A stretch of 64,000 nt of DNA. Source: Candidatus Obscuribacterales bacterium. Its GTDB lineage: Bacteria; Cyanobacteriota; Vampirovibrionia; Obscuribacterales; Obscuribacteraceae. This document shows, one piece after another, positions 1-8,870 of the stretch. The stretch lies in contig JAIERK010000042.1 of NCBI GenBank assembly GCA_019746975.1, forward strand, positions 1-64,000. Direction: 5' to 3'. The notes under the pieces were generated by a model. That model ran no database searches. It was not told where the DNA came from and was given only the letters and a program-made list of their open reading frames with translations. The translations under genes were made by a program, and so were the position numbers. The number at the start of each line of letters is the position of its first letter. Position 1 is the first letter of the stretch.

Positions 1-870
1 CACCGGGACCGCCAGGACCACCAGGACCGCCAGGACCGGCAGGACCACCGGGACCACCAGGTCCACCAGGACCGGCAGGACCACCAGGTCCACCAGGACC
101 CTTAGGACCACCAGGACCACCGGGACCACCAGGACCACCAGGACCACCAGGGCCACCAGGACCACCAGGACCGGCAGGACCACCAGGACCGGCAGGACCA
201 CCAGGACCACCAGGACCAGCAGGACCACCAGGACCGCCGGGACCACCAGGGCCTCCGGGACCGCCAGGGCCACCAGGTCCACCAGGACCAGAAGGACCAC
301 CAGGACCAGCAGGACCGCCAGGACCACCAGGGCCGGCAGGACCACCGGGACCGCCAGGACCGGAAGGACCACCAGGTCCACCAGGACCGGAAGGACCACC
401 GGGACCAGCAGGACCGCCAGGACCACCAGGACCACCAGGACCGGCAGGACCACCAGGTCCACCAGGACCGGCAGGACCACCGGGACCACCAGGACCACCA
501 GGACCACCAGGACCACCGGGTCCACCAGGACCCTTAGGACCACCAGGACCTTCAGGACCTTGAGGACCACCAGGACCGGCAGGACCACCAGGACCACCAG
601 GACCACCAGGACCTAGAGGACCACCAGGACCGCCAGGACCACCAGGGCCGGCAGGACCACCAGGACCAGCAGGACCGCCAGGACCAGCAGGACCACCAGG
701 ACCACCAGGACCACCAGGACCTAGAGGACCACCAGGACCGCCAGGACCGGCGGGACCGCCAGGACCGGAAGGACCACCAGGACCCATAGGTCCGCCGGGT
801 CCGTTAGGACCACCAGGACCTAACGGACCTAGAGGACCACCAGGACCGCCTGGACCAGCCGGTCCGCTCT
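1..870 (-). repeat. 9/18-bp collagen-coding tandem repeat
   Basis: Near-perfect 9-bp periodicity (minus strand GGTCCTGGT type units) encoding Gly-Pro-Gly-Gly-Pro-X. Third-position changes (GGT/GGC/GGA, CCT/CCA/CCC/CCG) are common while Gly and Pro are kept, and I see no frame-breaking indel, so selection acts on protein. Such arrays change length easily by slippage and may be collapsed in assemblies. Confidence 0.95.
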
Positions 871-1600
871 GCCCTGTTGTGCCTGTAGGTGTTCCAATAA
901 CTGGAGTTGTGGTTGGACTGGTAGTCGAAGTTCCCGAAGTACCGGTTGGATTCGGATTGGTTGTTGTCTGCGCAATAGCGAGAGGACCGAGTGTGTTGGT
1001 TATTGGGAACGTGTACACACTCTGGAATTCCATCAAGTCGCCAGTGTCGACGCCTTGTTGGTTCCGTCCTTGAAAGTGAGCGCCAAAGAAGAAAATTGGC
1101 GCCGGAATGCGCGATGTGAGTTGGGTCTGTACCACGACGAAAGGTCCCGGAGCTCCGCCGAGAACTGGAGGTGGCACACGGCGTTGAGGATCAGCTAGTA
1201 CCTGCGGATCACTAGTAGTTGTTTGAGTTGGCGCCGTCAGTGGCGGCGGACCACCAGGGTCATTAGTATGATCGATGTAGTCCTCATAGACGAGAAGATT
1301 CGCAGTGAAAGCCGTAATGACGTAACCCGCACCCATCGCCGAAGCTTTGTGGTGGCGGAGACAAGCGTTCATGGCATCAGTCGCTTCCTTGGGAGTGGAC
1401 ATCTGTCCGGCGGCTCGGGCGCAGTCTCTGCAAGCCCGGTCGCACATATCCGCGGAAAATATAAGAATACATATATTGAACGTTAGGGCGCAGATGACGA
1501 TTAATATCGACACTACTGCCGCTAATTCAATAGCGGTGATTCCCTTAAAGCGCTTAAGAAGGCTCTTACGCCTCCTAGGTCGCTGAGATTGACTGTTCAC
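1..1600 (-). CDS. TadE-like membrane-anchored protein with collagen-like tail (C-terminus beyond window)
   Basis: The GTG start at 1600 is chosen because GGAGGA lies about six bases upstream. Residues 1-20 are basic; about 20-45 form a hydrophobic segment with an embedded Glu ([17 protein letters not shown]), the layout of TadE/TadF pseudopilins of Flp/Tad pili. A Cys-rich stretch follows (CDRACRDC), then a Pro/Thr-rich linker. From about residue 244 to the window edge (at least 290 residues) the chain is unbroken Gly-X-Y, with X nearly always Pro and Y mostly Gly, alternating with Ala, Leu, Ser, Asn, Met, Glu, Gln or Lys. Known: bacterial collagen-like proteins form extracellular triple-helical stalks. 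Inferred: a surface fibre anchored through a pilus-type N-terminus. Its neighbours are two further Tad-type genes. Missing 3' end; total length unknown. Confidence 0.85.
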   Translation of the reverse strand, partial: MNSQSQRPRRRKSLLKRFKGITAIELAAVVSILIVICALTFNICILIFSADMCDRACRDCARAAGQMSTPKEATDAMNACLRHHKASAMGAGYVITAFTANLLVYEDYIDHTNDPGGPPPLTAPTQTTTSDPQVLADPQRRVPPPVLGGAPGPFVVVQTQLTSRIPAPIFFFGAHFQGRNQQGVDTGDLMEFQSVYTFPITNTLGPLAIAQTTTNPNPTGTSGTSTTSPTTTPVIGTPTGTTGQSGPAGPGGPGGPLGPLGPGGPNGPGGPMGPGGPSGPGGPAGPGGPGGPLGPGGPGGPGGPAGPGGPAGPGGPAGPGGPGGPGGPLGPGGPGGPGGPAGPGGPQGPEGPGGPKGPGGPGGPGGPGGPGGPGGPAGPGGPGGPAGPGGPGGPGGPAGPGGPSGPGGPGGPSGPGGPGGPAGPGGPGGPAGPGGPSGPGGPGGPGGPGGPGGPGGPGGPAGPGGPGGPAGPGGPAGPGGPGGPGGPGGPGGPGGPGGPKGPGGPGGPAGPGGPGGPGGPAGPGGPGGPGGPG

Positions 1601-1892
1601 AGGACTCCTCCAAAAAGAGAAATTGCCTACATTAACATCGTAGATATCGAACGTGAAGTGTACGTGAAAAGCCGCACCGTCACGGTCTTATTTGTCGGCG
1701 GTGAGTTCTATCAATTTAGAAAACCCGTCCATCTACTTATATTTCCCAAAATAGGCGAATAACCCCGAAATAGTAGAAAAATGTGCCGTGGCGAGCTGAA
1801 AATATAATGATTTATCGGAAGTTCGCGAGATTAATTTTTCTGGAGCCGAAAAACATCTGGTGAAAACTGCAAACAACTTTGAATTTGAAAAC
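1601..1892. other. Upstream region of the collagen-like gene
   Basis: About 290 AT-rich bases without a convincing gene. It holds the GGAGGA ribosome site of the minus-strand collagen-like gene (1603-1612) and presumably its promoter; I cannot name a convincing -35/-10 pair. Confidence 0.5.
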
Positions 1893-1970
1893 CTAAAACT
1901 AAAACTAAAACTAAAACTAAAACTAAAACTAAAACTAAAACTAAAACTAAAACTAAAACTAAAACTAAAA
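1893..1970. repeat. CTAAAA hexamer microsatellite, about 13 copies
   Basis: Thirteen uninterrupted copies of CTAAAA. On the minus strand it reads as TTTTAG repeats directly following a terminator hairpin, so it supplies the U-rich tract. The reading frame through it on the plus strand (Leu-Lys repeats) is a by-product, not a gene. Confidence 0.95.
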
Positions 1971-2001
1971 AGGATTGCCTGCAGAGTATGCAGGCAATCC
2001 T
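1958..2001 (-). terminator. Rho-independent terminator of the TadG-like gene
   Basis: Perfect 13-bp stem (1971-1983 with 1989-2001, AGGATTGCCTGCA), 5-base loop, followed on the minus strand by TTTTTAGTTTTAG. It lies 32 bases past the stop of the TadG-like gene. Confidence 0.9.
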
Positions 2002-2032
2002 TCTTGAGTGATTCGCAATCGAAAATAACTTT

Positions 2033-4654
2033 TTATTTCTGAGATTGCGTCAAGCGTCGTGCGATTGCAGAGAACGCTTGTTGCACCTGGAGGACGTTGT
2101 TGCAGATGAATGCACGTCCGCCGTTCTTCGCTTTACCTGACAGTCCATTGGAGTGGTTGCCAAGGAATGCTGTTTGCTGTGCCGTCAACGGTCCAGAACC
2201 CAACATGTTCAGCGCGATTGAGAAGATAGCGATACCATCCGTCTTGCAGTCGGCTGCCGTGATTCGACTTGGGGCTTCTTCCGATGAAGGCACTGGCACT
2301 CCGTCTGTGAAAAAGACGATAGCGCGCTTACTTCCTGCTCGCGATGCGCCATTGTATGGCGCCTGTCCAAACGATAGTCTCGCTGTTTCGAGAGCTTCCG
2401 AACACTGAGTCATACTCAGCGCTCTACCCTGATACAGTCCGTGACCATGGTTAGGATCGGACCATGCAATGACAGTGGACAGGGTCGGGTCACCTTTCTG
2501 CATACAGTGCAAGGCTTCGTTCTTCGAAATAGTCGTGGACAATGGGAATCTCGGAACTCTGAATCCAATTCCAGTCCCTCCCCCAACTGACTGATCCGCT
2601 CTGTTTTCGTGAAGAGTGGCGCAGGTGCTGTCGGATGGACCGAGTCTACCGTCCCAGGCTCTGGCACTGCCGTTGACGATGGGCTGATAGCTGATGTCGT
2701 AGAAGTAGCTATTGCAGCCTGGCGATGTGGAGGTGCCGGAGGTACCACCCAAGACACCAGTGTTCGACGACGAAACGCTATAGACCGGGTTGCCGGACAA
2801 TGTCCATCGGTCTGAGAATCCGACCAGTCCGAATCGGCAGTCTGTCAATGCGGCTAGACGTTGGAAGAACGCCTGATCGCAGGAGTCCAATGTTGTTGCA
2901 ATTGGTTGGCAGTACCACATAGCCAGACGCTGATAGGCTTTCTGGTATGCGATCTTCGGTGACACGGTACCGTTATGTGTGACCATGCCGGTGGCGCTGC
3001 CTGCGTAATACGATTGATAGGCGGATTTACCACCTGCTAGGTCGTATCCGCGGTGCAGACCAGTGGAGCCGAAGTTGTTGGTGCCGTTGAGCCCAGGAGC
3101 ATCTAGATTGCCTCTGGCGGCTTCGCACAGAACAGCGATGTTGTCGAATGTATAAGATTGACCCCGGATATCCGGGTCTTCTTCGACACTGGCATCAGAG
3201 CTGAACTGATAGCTGACCTCAGAGAAAATCTGCTGACCCCAAGCCGGCTGAATCGGCTTGACCTGGGTGGTCGGCTGACCGAAGTTGACTACGAGATCGG
3301 TATAAATCGCCGAATGGTCGATGATGGCTTGACCCGGAGTGTTGGACTGAAAGCTACATGGAGGTAGCGGGTAGTGCCAGTGGTCGGTCTCGTAATTCTT
3401 GTATGGAGAGGTTCGTCCGCCCGACATCGACCAACCATAAGAGTTGACCGGTGAAAAACTTCCTCCACTCGACACTACGCAAGGGCAGTTGCCTGGTGGG
3501 CTGTTGAAGTCATTTCTGTCGGGTGAGTGTCTCAGAAATCGCTTGAATACTAGCGTATCCTTGGGTTGTGTAGCAGCGACCCCTCTTTCAGAAAACCCCA
3601 AATTCTGCGGAGGCAGAGCGTTCAACGATGTTCCTGTCAGGGATACAGCGGTGTTCAGGTGTATGTACTGATAGAGACTCGTGTCGGTGCTCCAGTGCGG
3701 CGCTTCCAGGTAGGTTATGCAACCATGCCCGGAGAACTCATCGAAGTCCGGGGATCCGTCAGGACTACCATTCTTCTCGGAAGTAAATGAGGGGCCAACC
3801 ATGCTGGGAAATCCAGACGGTTGCGATCCCAGGTCTGCAGTCAGAATAGTGGTAGCGTCATACGCATTCGTACCTAGCATCTGGTTGACCGCCTGATACG
3901 CTTCGTTCGGTCCATCGGACCATCCGAGAGTATCAGGGTTGCTACCGGCGTAACCTTGAGCGGTGGGGCGCTCGTTCGAACCGGTGCCTCGATGCGCGTC
4001 CCAATATCTTTTGACGAGTGTCACCGCCGTCAGGTCGTCCATCGACCCCGAGAGGTCTAGCACTACAACTGCGTCTACCTGCGGCAGACCACCTACGGAG
4101 CTCGCTCTGATACCGATGTTACCGACGCCGAAGAACGAAATGAATATCGGGTGATATCCATAACCAGCATAGACACCAATTGCGGTACCATTGGCATTCT
4201 GCGGGATTGTCGGAGGTACTGTTGCGAAATTGTTTTGTGGGTTGACCAAACCGATACAGACGTTGCATTCACCGTCTGTGGTGGTTGTCAATCCGGCAAG
4301 ATTGGAGACCAAATTGGTTTGGTTGCGTACCCATCTCCCAAGGATGTTCCCCATAAGGAACATGTTGTAGGCGTAAGCCCCTGAGTTGTTTTGTGCGTCG
4401 AGCAGCTTTTGCCCGGCCGGCACCGGTGATGCAGGGGGACCGGTGTCGTTACTCACGTCGTAACTTGTGAGCATGGCTGTTCCAGCGAGTGCGGCGGCGT
4501 CACAAGTAGCCGTCAACGCTCTCTGGGCCATCTGTACTCTGCTGGCGTCGAAACAAAAGAAGCCGGCCATGAGAATAAAAAACATTAGCGCGATGACAAG
4601 ACCTGTAACCGCAGCCCCTTTCTGATCACGTATTTTTCTAGATGATTTGAGCAT
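2033..4654 (-). CDS. TadG-like Flp pilus assembly protein with von Willebrand A domain
   Basis: 873 residues. Residues about 13-36 form a membrane segment after a basic start, followed by the TadG N-terminal pattern (DASRVQMAQRALTATCDAAALAG). The von Willebrand A domain starts near residue 193 with the metal-site motif DLSGS (200-204). The second metal-site piece FFTDG lies near residue 780, so the fold carries an insertion of more than 500 residues rich in Gly, Ser, Asn and aromatic residues. Known: TadG-type proteins belong to Tad/Flp secretion and are exported. The ATG at 4654 is preceded by AAGGAG about 13 bases upstream. Transcribed alone: terminators lie on both sides. The insertion may be an adhesive or structural surface region (inference). 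Confidence 0.85.
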   Translation of the reverse strand: MLKSSRKIRDQKGAAVTGLVIALMFFILMAGFFCFDASRVQMAQRALTATCDAAALAGTAMLTSYDVSNDTGPPASPVPAGQKLLDAQNNSGAYAYNMFLMGNILGRWVRNQTNLVSNLAGLTTTTDGECNVCIGLVNPQNNFATVPPTIPQNANGTAIGVYAGYGYHPIFISFFGVGNIGIRASSVGGLPQVDAVVVLDLSGSMDDLTAVTLVKRYWDAHRGTGSNERPTAQGYAGSNPDTLGWSDGPNEAYQAVNQMLGTNAYDATTILTADLGSQPSGFPSMVGPSFTSEKNGSPDGSPDFDEFSGHGCITYLEAPHWSTDTSLYQYIHLNTAVSLTGTSLNALPPQNLGFSERGVAATQPKDTLVFKRFLRHSPDRNDFNSPPGNCPCVVSSGGSFSPVNSYGWSMSGGRTSPYKNYETDHWHYPLPPCSFQSNTPGQAIIDHSAIYTDLVVNFGQPTTQVKPIQPAWGQQIFSEVSYQFSSDASVEEDPDIRGQSYTFDNIAVLCEAARGNLDAPGLNGTNNFGSTGLHRGYDLAGGKSAYQSYYAGSATGMVTHNGTVSPKIAYQKAYQRLAMWYCQPIATTLDSCDQAFFQRLAALTDCRFGLVGFSDRWTLSGNPVYSVSSSNTGVLGGTSGTSTSPGCNSYFYDISYQPIVNGSARAWDGRLGPSDSTCATLHENRADQSVGGGTGIGFRVPRFPLSTTISKNEALHCMQKGDPTLSTVIAWSDPNHGHGLYQGRALSMTQCSEALETARLSFGQAPYNGASRAGSKRAIVFFTDGVPVPSSEEAPSRITAADCKTDGIAIFSIALNMLGSGPLTAQQTAFLGNHSNGLSGKAKNGGRAFICNNVLQVQQAFSAIARRLTQSQK

Positions 4655-4711
4655 ACAGCTCTGTTATCTCCTTATGGTTTTCAACTAACTTTTGGTCTGA
4701 AACAACCACAA

Positions 4712-4768
4712 AACAGGCCTGTTAACCTACTCTCACACTAGAAGATTACTGTGAGGGTACTGTGAGGA
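4712..4768. promoter_or_regulatory. Palindrome and 11-bp direct repeats upstream of the TadG-like gene
   Basis: AACAGGCCTGTT (4712-4723) is a perfect 12-bp palindrome. Two adjacent 11-mers, TACTGTGAGGG and TACTGTGAGGA (4747-4768), follow. An 11-bp direct-repeat spacing is typical for OmpR/PhoB-family regulators, of which two are encoded in this window. Function is inferred only. Confidence 0.35.
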
Positions 4769-4810
4769 ATTCATGTACGGTAATTAAGCTGTCCGGAAGC
4801 GCAGTCCTAC

Positions 4811-4850
4811 AGAAAAATAAGCCCCAAACATTCTGTTCTGTTTGAGGCTT
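4811..4850 (-). terminator. Terminator of the 4894-5484 TadE-like gene
   Basis: 12-bp stem with one G-U pair (4819-4830 with 4839-4850), 8-base loop, followed on the minus strand by TATTTTTCT. Confidence 0.8.
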
Positions 4851-4893
4851 TTAAGGCTAGAAACTGCGAGAGTGTACTCGTACAAAAGGAGTC

Positions 4894-5484
4894 TTAATAC
4901 ATTAGTCCAGGCGGATTTTCAAACTGGGCCTGTGAATTGACGAGGAGATCCATGGGCTTAGAGAGTCCAGGGACGTCGAACCATGGGACAGCGATCAGCG
5001 GGGCTGCGAACCCTCTGATCGTGACACGCAACAGAAGTGTATAGACATCTGTGTCTGTTTTGTCTCTGTCTGCAACCGGGACTGGTCCGGGCCCTACGTG
5101 CTGGTATGCGGGCAGAAGACTAGCGGGGTCGATTGGCTGAGCGATCAGCCTGACTTCCGGATTGTCCGCAGCGATAGCCCAGCCTATGCCAGGGAAGATG
5201 TTGCGGATCTCGGCAGCCTTGGTGCGGGCAGTGTCGTATGCGCCGGGATACCACGTGCCTGTGCCTGCTGGTATCTGCACCGCGGCTTGAAAGCATTGTG
5301 ATTTCGCGCCGGTTGTGGCTGCAAGGTTGGTCGCGAACCAGAGGAAGAAGGCGTTGAAACCTACACAGCCAAGGTTGAGAATAGGAAAGAACATGAAAAT
5401 AAAGAGGAGCCACATAGTGGCTACATACTCAGCCGCCATGGCTCCCGCCTTGTTTCTTCTTATTTGACGACGTCTACGGGTCAT
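4894..5484 (-). CDS. TadE-like pilus-associated membrane protein
   Basis: 196 residues. A very basic N-terminus (TRRRRQIRRNKAG) is followed by a long hydrophobic segment with an acidic residue at its start (AMAAEYVATMWLLFIFMFF), the TadE/TadF signature, then a soluble tail of about 150 residues. I chose ATG at 5484 because GGTGGA lies about 8 bases upstream; a TTG at 5505 would add seven residues. Known: TadE proteins are prepilin-peptidase-processed pseudopilins. It lies upstream of the TadG-like gene on the same strand but has its own terminator. Confidence 0.75.
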   Translation of the reverse strand: MTRRRRQIRRNKAGAMAAEYVATMWLLFIFMFFPILNLGCVGFNAFFLWFATNLAATTGAKSQCFQAAVQIPAGTGTWYPGAYDTARTKAAEIRNIFPGIGWAIAADNPEVRLIAQPIDPASLLPAYQHVGPGPVPVADRDKTDTDVYTLLLRVTIRGFAAPLIAVPWFDVPGLSKPMDLLVNSQAQFENPPGLMY

Positions 5485-5758
5485 AATTAAGTTCCACCGT
5501 GCCAAAAAATTTTTTTGTTGATACGTTACGAGAGAAATACTACTAGGGAGAACGATTTAGTAAGTTACACTTTCTGAATTAACCTATTGCTCAGGAGAAT
5601 ATATCTGAGTTTTACATGTTCATAGCGGTCATTTGGCGATTGGCCAAACGACGCTAACAGATTCTTAACTATTCCAATCGTATCACGTCGCCGAAAATGA
5701 TGTCAATTAGCTAGATTCGTGACAGGTGCTTGATTCTGGTAGATTTCAAGTGGTGCTT

Positions 5759-6466
5759 CTACTCCGCCGCTTCCTTTGCGGCCGCGCGCTTCAAAAGCTC
5801 CTTGGTTTGCTTGATTGGAGGTTCGTGTGCCGTACCAATGCTGTGTGACACCACCGTGTGGCCGGCATGATTGGGCGATCCCTGTGTTGGTGCTCCTGAG
5901 CGTGACTGAGCCGCATGAGCAGTTATGTAAAGATTCTTGAAGTAGTTATAGGTATCGTTTCCTTTAGAGCCTTTCATCCCTTCCTGAGCCAGCTCCAGTG
6001 CCTGGTCGTAGTTGCCACCCTTGATACTGACTCTGATCAATCCGCTCTTCGCATAGTCATTCTTTGGTGTCGTCTTTAGTGCCTCTTTGTAGCAGCTCTC
6101 AGCTTGATCAAGTCCACCGGAGCTCAGATACGCTTCTCCGTACGTGCACCATTCGAAGTAAGTAGGTTTGGTTGTCTTGCTGATGATGTTGAGTTGGTCG
6201 ATCGCTTGCCTCGCTTCTCCCGATCTGATCAGAGCGAAAGCGAGGTAGCGCCTGGCTGTTATGCTGTCTTTATCAGCTTTGACTGCCTTATTCAGGAGTT
6301 GAACTGCCGGCGGATAATGTCCACCAATCATTTCATTGTATGCCTTCTCTAAAAGCGGAGCGAGATCAGCGCTTATCTTGTGCTCTGCCGATGCCTCGAT
6401 AGGACCCAGCGTAGCAACAGCGGACAGGGCAATCGTTAACCGGACCCAGTTGCGTTGGATGGCCAT
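5759..6466 (-). CDS. Secreted TPR-repeat protein
   Basis: About 235 residues. Sec-type signal peptide (hydrophobic run VRLTIALSAVATLGPIEASA), then about four tetratricopeptide repeats (for example GHYPPAVQLLNKAVKADKDS and GGLDQAESCYKEALKTTPKN), then a polar tail. TPR folds bind partner proteins; no catalytic residues are visible. The start at ATG 6466 fits TTTTGGAG seven to eight bases upstream better than the GTG at 6475. Transcribed divergently from 6571. The partner is unknown. Confidence 0.75.
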   Translation of the reverse strand: MAIQRNWVRLTIALSAVATLGPIEASAEHKISADLAPLLEKAYNEMIGGHYPPAVQLLNKAVKADKDSITARRYLAFALIRSGEARQAIDQLNIISKTTKPTYFEWCTYGEAYLSSGGLDQAESCYKEALKTTPKNDYAKSGLIRVSIKGGNYDQALELAQEGMKGSKGNDTYNYFKNLYITAHAAQSRSGAPTQGSPNHAGHTVVSHSIGTAHEPPIKQTKELLKRAAAKEAAE

Positions 6467-6570
6467 AAATTTCACTCCAAAACCTATACGTCTTCAAAAA
6501 GCTCTATGCTTAGTATCATGCCACCGATGACTTTAATCCATGCGACGGACTGATCGCCAAGAGCTGATAA

Positions 6571-7323
6571 ATGGCAAAAAAGAAGAAGCGCCCAAGAATC
6601 GATGAGATGACGATTGTACGAGTGCTGGTGGCAATTGTACTGATCTGGTTGGTAACAACTTTCATGGTGATCTCGTGGACTGTGAGACCAATCATCAAGG
6701 TGCCGGTCAACAACGAGGCGGAACTCCTCAATGAACTTCGTGGAGCTAAAACGCTCGGGGATACAGCCTATGTTCTTTCTGTAAGATCGAAGCTGATTCT
6801 CGAATATATGGCGCATCACAAAGACTTGGAAGCACGAAAACAGGTTCTCCTTTATAAGGATGAGCTCAGAGATTCATCTATGCCATTGCTCCAGAAAGTA
6901 GCATGCCGCGATCAACTAGCCACCATTGAATTCGGCTTGATGGATTTTCACGATGCGGTCACTCTCTACAATGATAACGTTCGAGACCTTTCCAAATTCG
7001 AAACCAGGGAGATGAAGGCCGCACGCGCTCGAGAACTGAATAATAGAGGTGTGGCCCAATTCATCGTCGCTCAGATTTTTAAGGACAATGATGAATTGAA
7101 GAAGTCTCACTTCAAAGCGAGTAGTGACGACTACAAGGCTGCGGCGAAATTGTTGCAAGAGCTAGATAAAACTCCAGCTAGTGGTCTCGGCGACAAAAGC
7201 GCTCAGATTCCTGGTCTCAGCGAGCCTCAACATCTGCCGCCAACCGTTTCCGCCAATCAAGACGTGCTAAAGAACGAGCTCGACTTTACTCCAGAGCGGG
7301 CTCGCCCCGCGGTCGATTTCTGA
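6571..7323 (+). CDS. Single-pass membrane protein with helical repeat domain, unknown function
   Basis: 250 residues. Lys/Arg-rich start (MAKKKKRPRIDE), one transmembrane helix at about 16-36, then a helical, TPR-like soluble domain (residues ~45-210) and a Pro-rich end. Predicted orientation: short N-terminus inside, bulk outside. Family not recognised. The ribosome site is weak. Its last 38 bases overlap the convergent HTTM gene. Confidence 0.7.
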   Translation: MAKKKKRPRIDEMTIVRVLVAIVLIWLVTTFMVISWTVRPIIKVPVNNEAELLNELRGAKTLGDTAYVLSVRSKLILEYMAHHKDLEARKQVLLYKDELRDSSMPLLQKVACRDQLATIEFGLMDFHDAVTLYNDNVRDLSKFETREMKAARARELNNRGVAQFIVAQIFKDNDELKKSHFKASSDDYKAAAKLLQELDKTPASGLGDKSAQIPGLSEPQHLPPTVSANQDVLKNELDFTPERARPAVDF

Positions 7324-8227
7324 AAAACATGCATTTTAGGAGTGATAGCGAAAGCAATATATCCTTAGTATCGATAAACAAGATAAAGCTAGTAATCATC
7401 AACCATTCGAACTGAGGGATACACATCACCCAATCGATCGTGAGGTGCAGGCACAATCCGCACGCCAACACGTAGTAGCGGATTTCCTTTATCCATACGA
7501 GAAAGCAGAGAGAGAATTCGACTGCGAGCGTACCCCATGTGAAGATCATGCTTATCACGTCTACGTCGAAAGACACAGGCAGCGGATATCGAGCAAGGCT
7601 CTCAAATCTCGATGCTATATACACAGCTTCTCCCTGTGCCCAGTACCAGCCGGATGTCTTCGCTCCGAATGCTGAAAAATAGACCAGGCTTATCTGAAGC
7701 TGCATGGCGCGCCAGCCCCAGGCGCTGATCAGGGGGCAAAAGCTTGGGGCATCCTTGTCTTTTCTTCTGCCTAGCATTGAATCTATGGACCAGACTCGAC
7801 TGGAGTCAGCGAAGATGAACCAGAACACCATACTTCGCATGAACGTGTCGCCTGAGTTGTACAAATAGAGGTCGCGACCCGCAAAGGTGGCGAGAACCAT
7901 AAAGATATAGATGGTAGCGAGTCTGGCGCGAAACCCGAGCGTGAAGCAGATCGAGGCCAGTATCAAGAGCGCATAGATGACCGTCAGTGCGTCGTTACTG
8001 TCCGGGGACAAAGACAGAAGATTTAGCTTATTCATGGCGTCAAAGTAGACGGTCCTCTGCTCTACAATGCCGGGGACGCCGTACCAGGTATAGAGATCCG
8101 GTGCCAGGAATATGACCGTCTGGATTATCATGAATCCAAATAGAATGCGAAAGGCCGCCACCGGATATGGTGACACGCCCGAGAAGAAAAAAAGGTTCCA
8201 CTGTCGAGCTATCGATGCGATAGTCAT
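7286..8227 (-). CDS. HTTM-domain membrane protein
   Basis: 313 residues with about six to eight hydrophobic segments. The pattern is that of HTTM proteins, relatives of vitamin-K-dependent gamma-carboxylase and SdpB: an N-terminal AAFRILFGFMII helix, then YGVPGIVEQRTVYFD, the LGFRARLA turn and a central WGWRAMQLQISLVYFSAFGAK stretch region. Known: family members include epoxidase-carboxylases and the SdpB sporulation-toxin maturation protein, but most bacterial members are uncharacterised. It overlaps the upstream partner gene by four bases (ATGA), which implies translational coupling. Confidence 0.8.
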   Translation of the reverse strand: MTIASIARQWNLFFFSGVSPYPVAAFRILFGFMIIQTVIFLAPDLYTWYGVPGIVEQRTVYFDAMNKLNLLSLSPDSNDALTVIYALLILASICFTLGFRARLATIYIFMVLATFAGRDLYLYNSGDTFMRSMVFWFIFADSSRVWSIDSMLGRRKDKDAPSFCPLISAWGWRAMQLQISLVYFSAFGAKTSGWYWAQGEAVYIASRFESLARYPLPVSFDVDVISMIFTWGTLAVEFSLCFLVWIKEIRYYVLACGLCLHLTIDWVMCIPQFEWLMITSFILFIDTKDILLSLSLLKCMFFRNRPRGEPALE

Positions 8228-8829
8228 TGCAAATCATCCTTCTCGATGGCGAACGTGGCGAGCACCTTCGCCTCGTTGTGAGGCGGATTCGGCTTCTTCT
8301 CCTGGATTGGCGGTATCATCGAGTACAGTTTTATCAGAGTTACGGTCAGCGGACGATTTTCCTTAATGACACCCTTGACCTTGATTGGCTTATACACATC
8401 AACCGCTCTGGCAACGTATCTACACAGATCACCTAGTAAGAACTCGCATGCCGGATTTGGAATGTTGTCTTCGAGATACTTTCGAAATCGTTCCTGCGAC
8501 AGCTTTTCGAGCATGGAGGAGCGGTCCAGGCGCTGCAACGGAAAGTATCTGATTGATCCATCCTGATAGGTCACTACAGCGACGAGATGAGAATTCCGGA
8601 TAGATGGAGTCGGCGAGAATACGCCATATCCCTGCCATAGGCTCATGTAGGCGAGATAGCGCTGGATCGGCTCGAGAAGCCTGGCAGCGACGACATTAGG
8701 CAAGAACAAGCAGATCAAAAACGAGCCCAGATGTATGAGCAAGAACAAAGTGATGATCGGCTTGCGGATAACCTGCCAGGTCCCTCTGTCAATCAAAAGG
8801 TCTGTGAATTGAAGACCGCTTTCTCGCAC
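8224..8829 (-). CDS. Small membrane protein partner of the HTTM protein
   Basis: 201 residues. One clear membrane helix (about residues 22-45), then LWQGYGVFSPTPSIRN, a motif common in short proteins encoded beside HTTM genes, and a soluble domain. The four-base overlap with the HTTM gene suggests a two-subunit membrane complex (inference). The GTG start at 8829 has no good ribosome site, so the start is uncertain. It lies 41 bases downstream of a TPR lipoprotein gene and is probably co-transcribed with it. Confidence 0.65.
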   Translation of the reverse strand: MRESGLQFTDLLIDRGTWQVIRKPIITLFLLIHLGSFLICLFLPNVVAARLLEPIQRYLAYMSLWQGYGVFSPTPSIRNSHLVAVVTYQDGSIRYFPLQRLDRSSMLEKLSQERFRKYLEDNIPNPACEFLLGDLCRYVARAVDVYKPIKVKGVIKENRPLTVTLIKLYSMIPPIQEKKPNPPHNEAKVLATFAIEKDDLQ

Positions 8830-8870
8830 TGTTTAAGGCGTTGCTCGCTGGGGATGCCTCTTATCGATAA

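Noticed and set aside
1860-2042. Open frame encoding Leu-Lys repeats
   Set aside because: Produced by the CTAAAA microsatellite and the terminator hairpin; no ribosome site.
2097-4384. Several plus-strand frames of 60-110 codons
   Set aside because: All lie antisense within the TadG-like gene and show no motifs.
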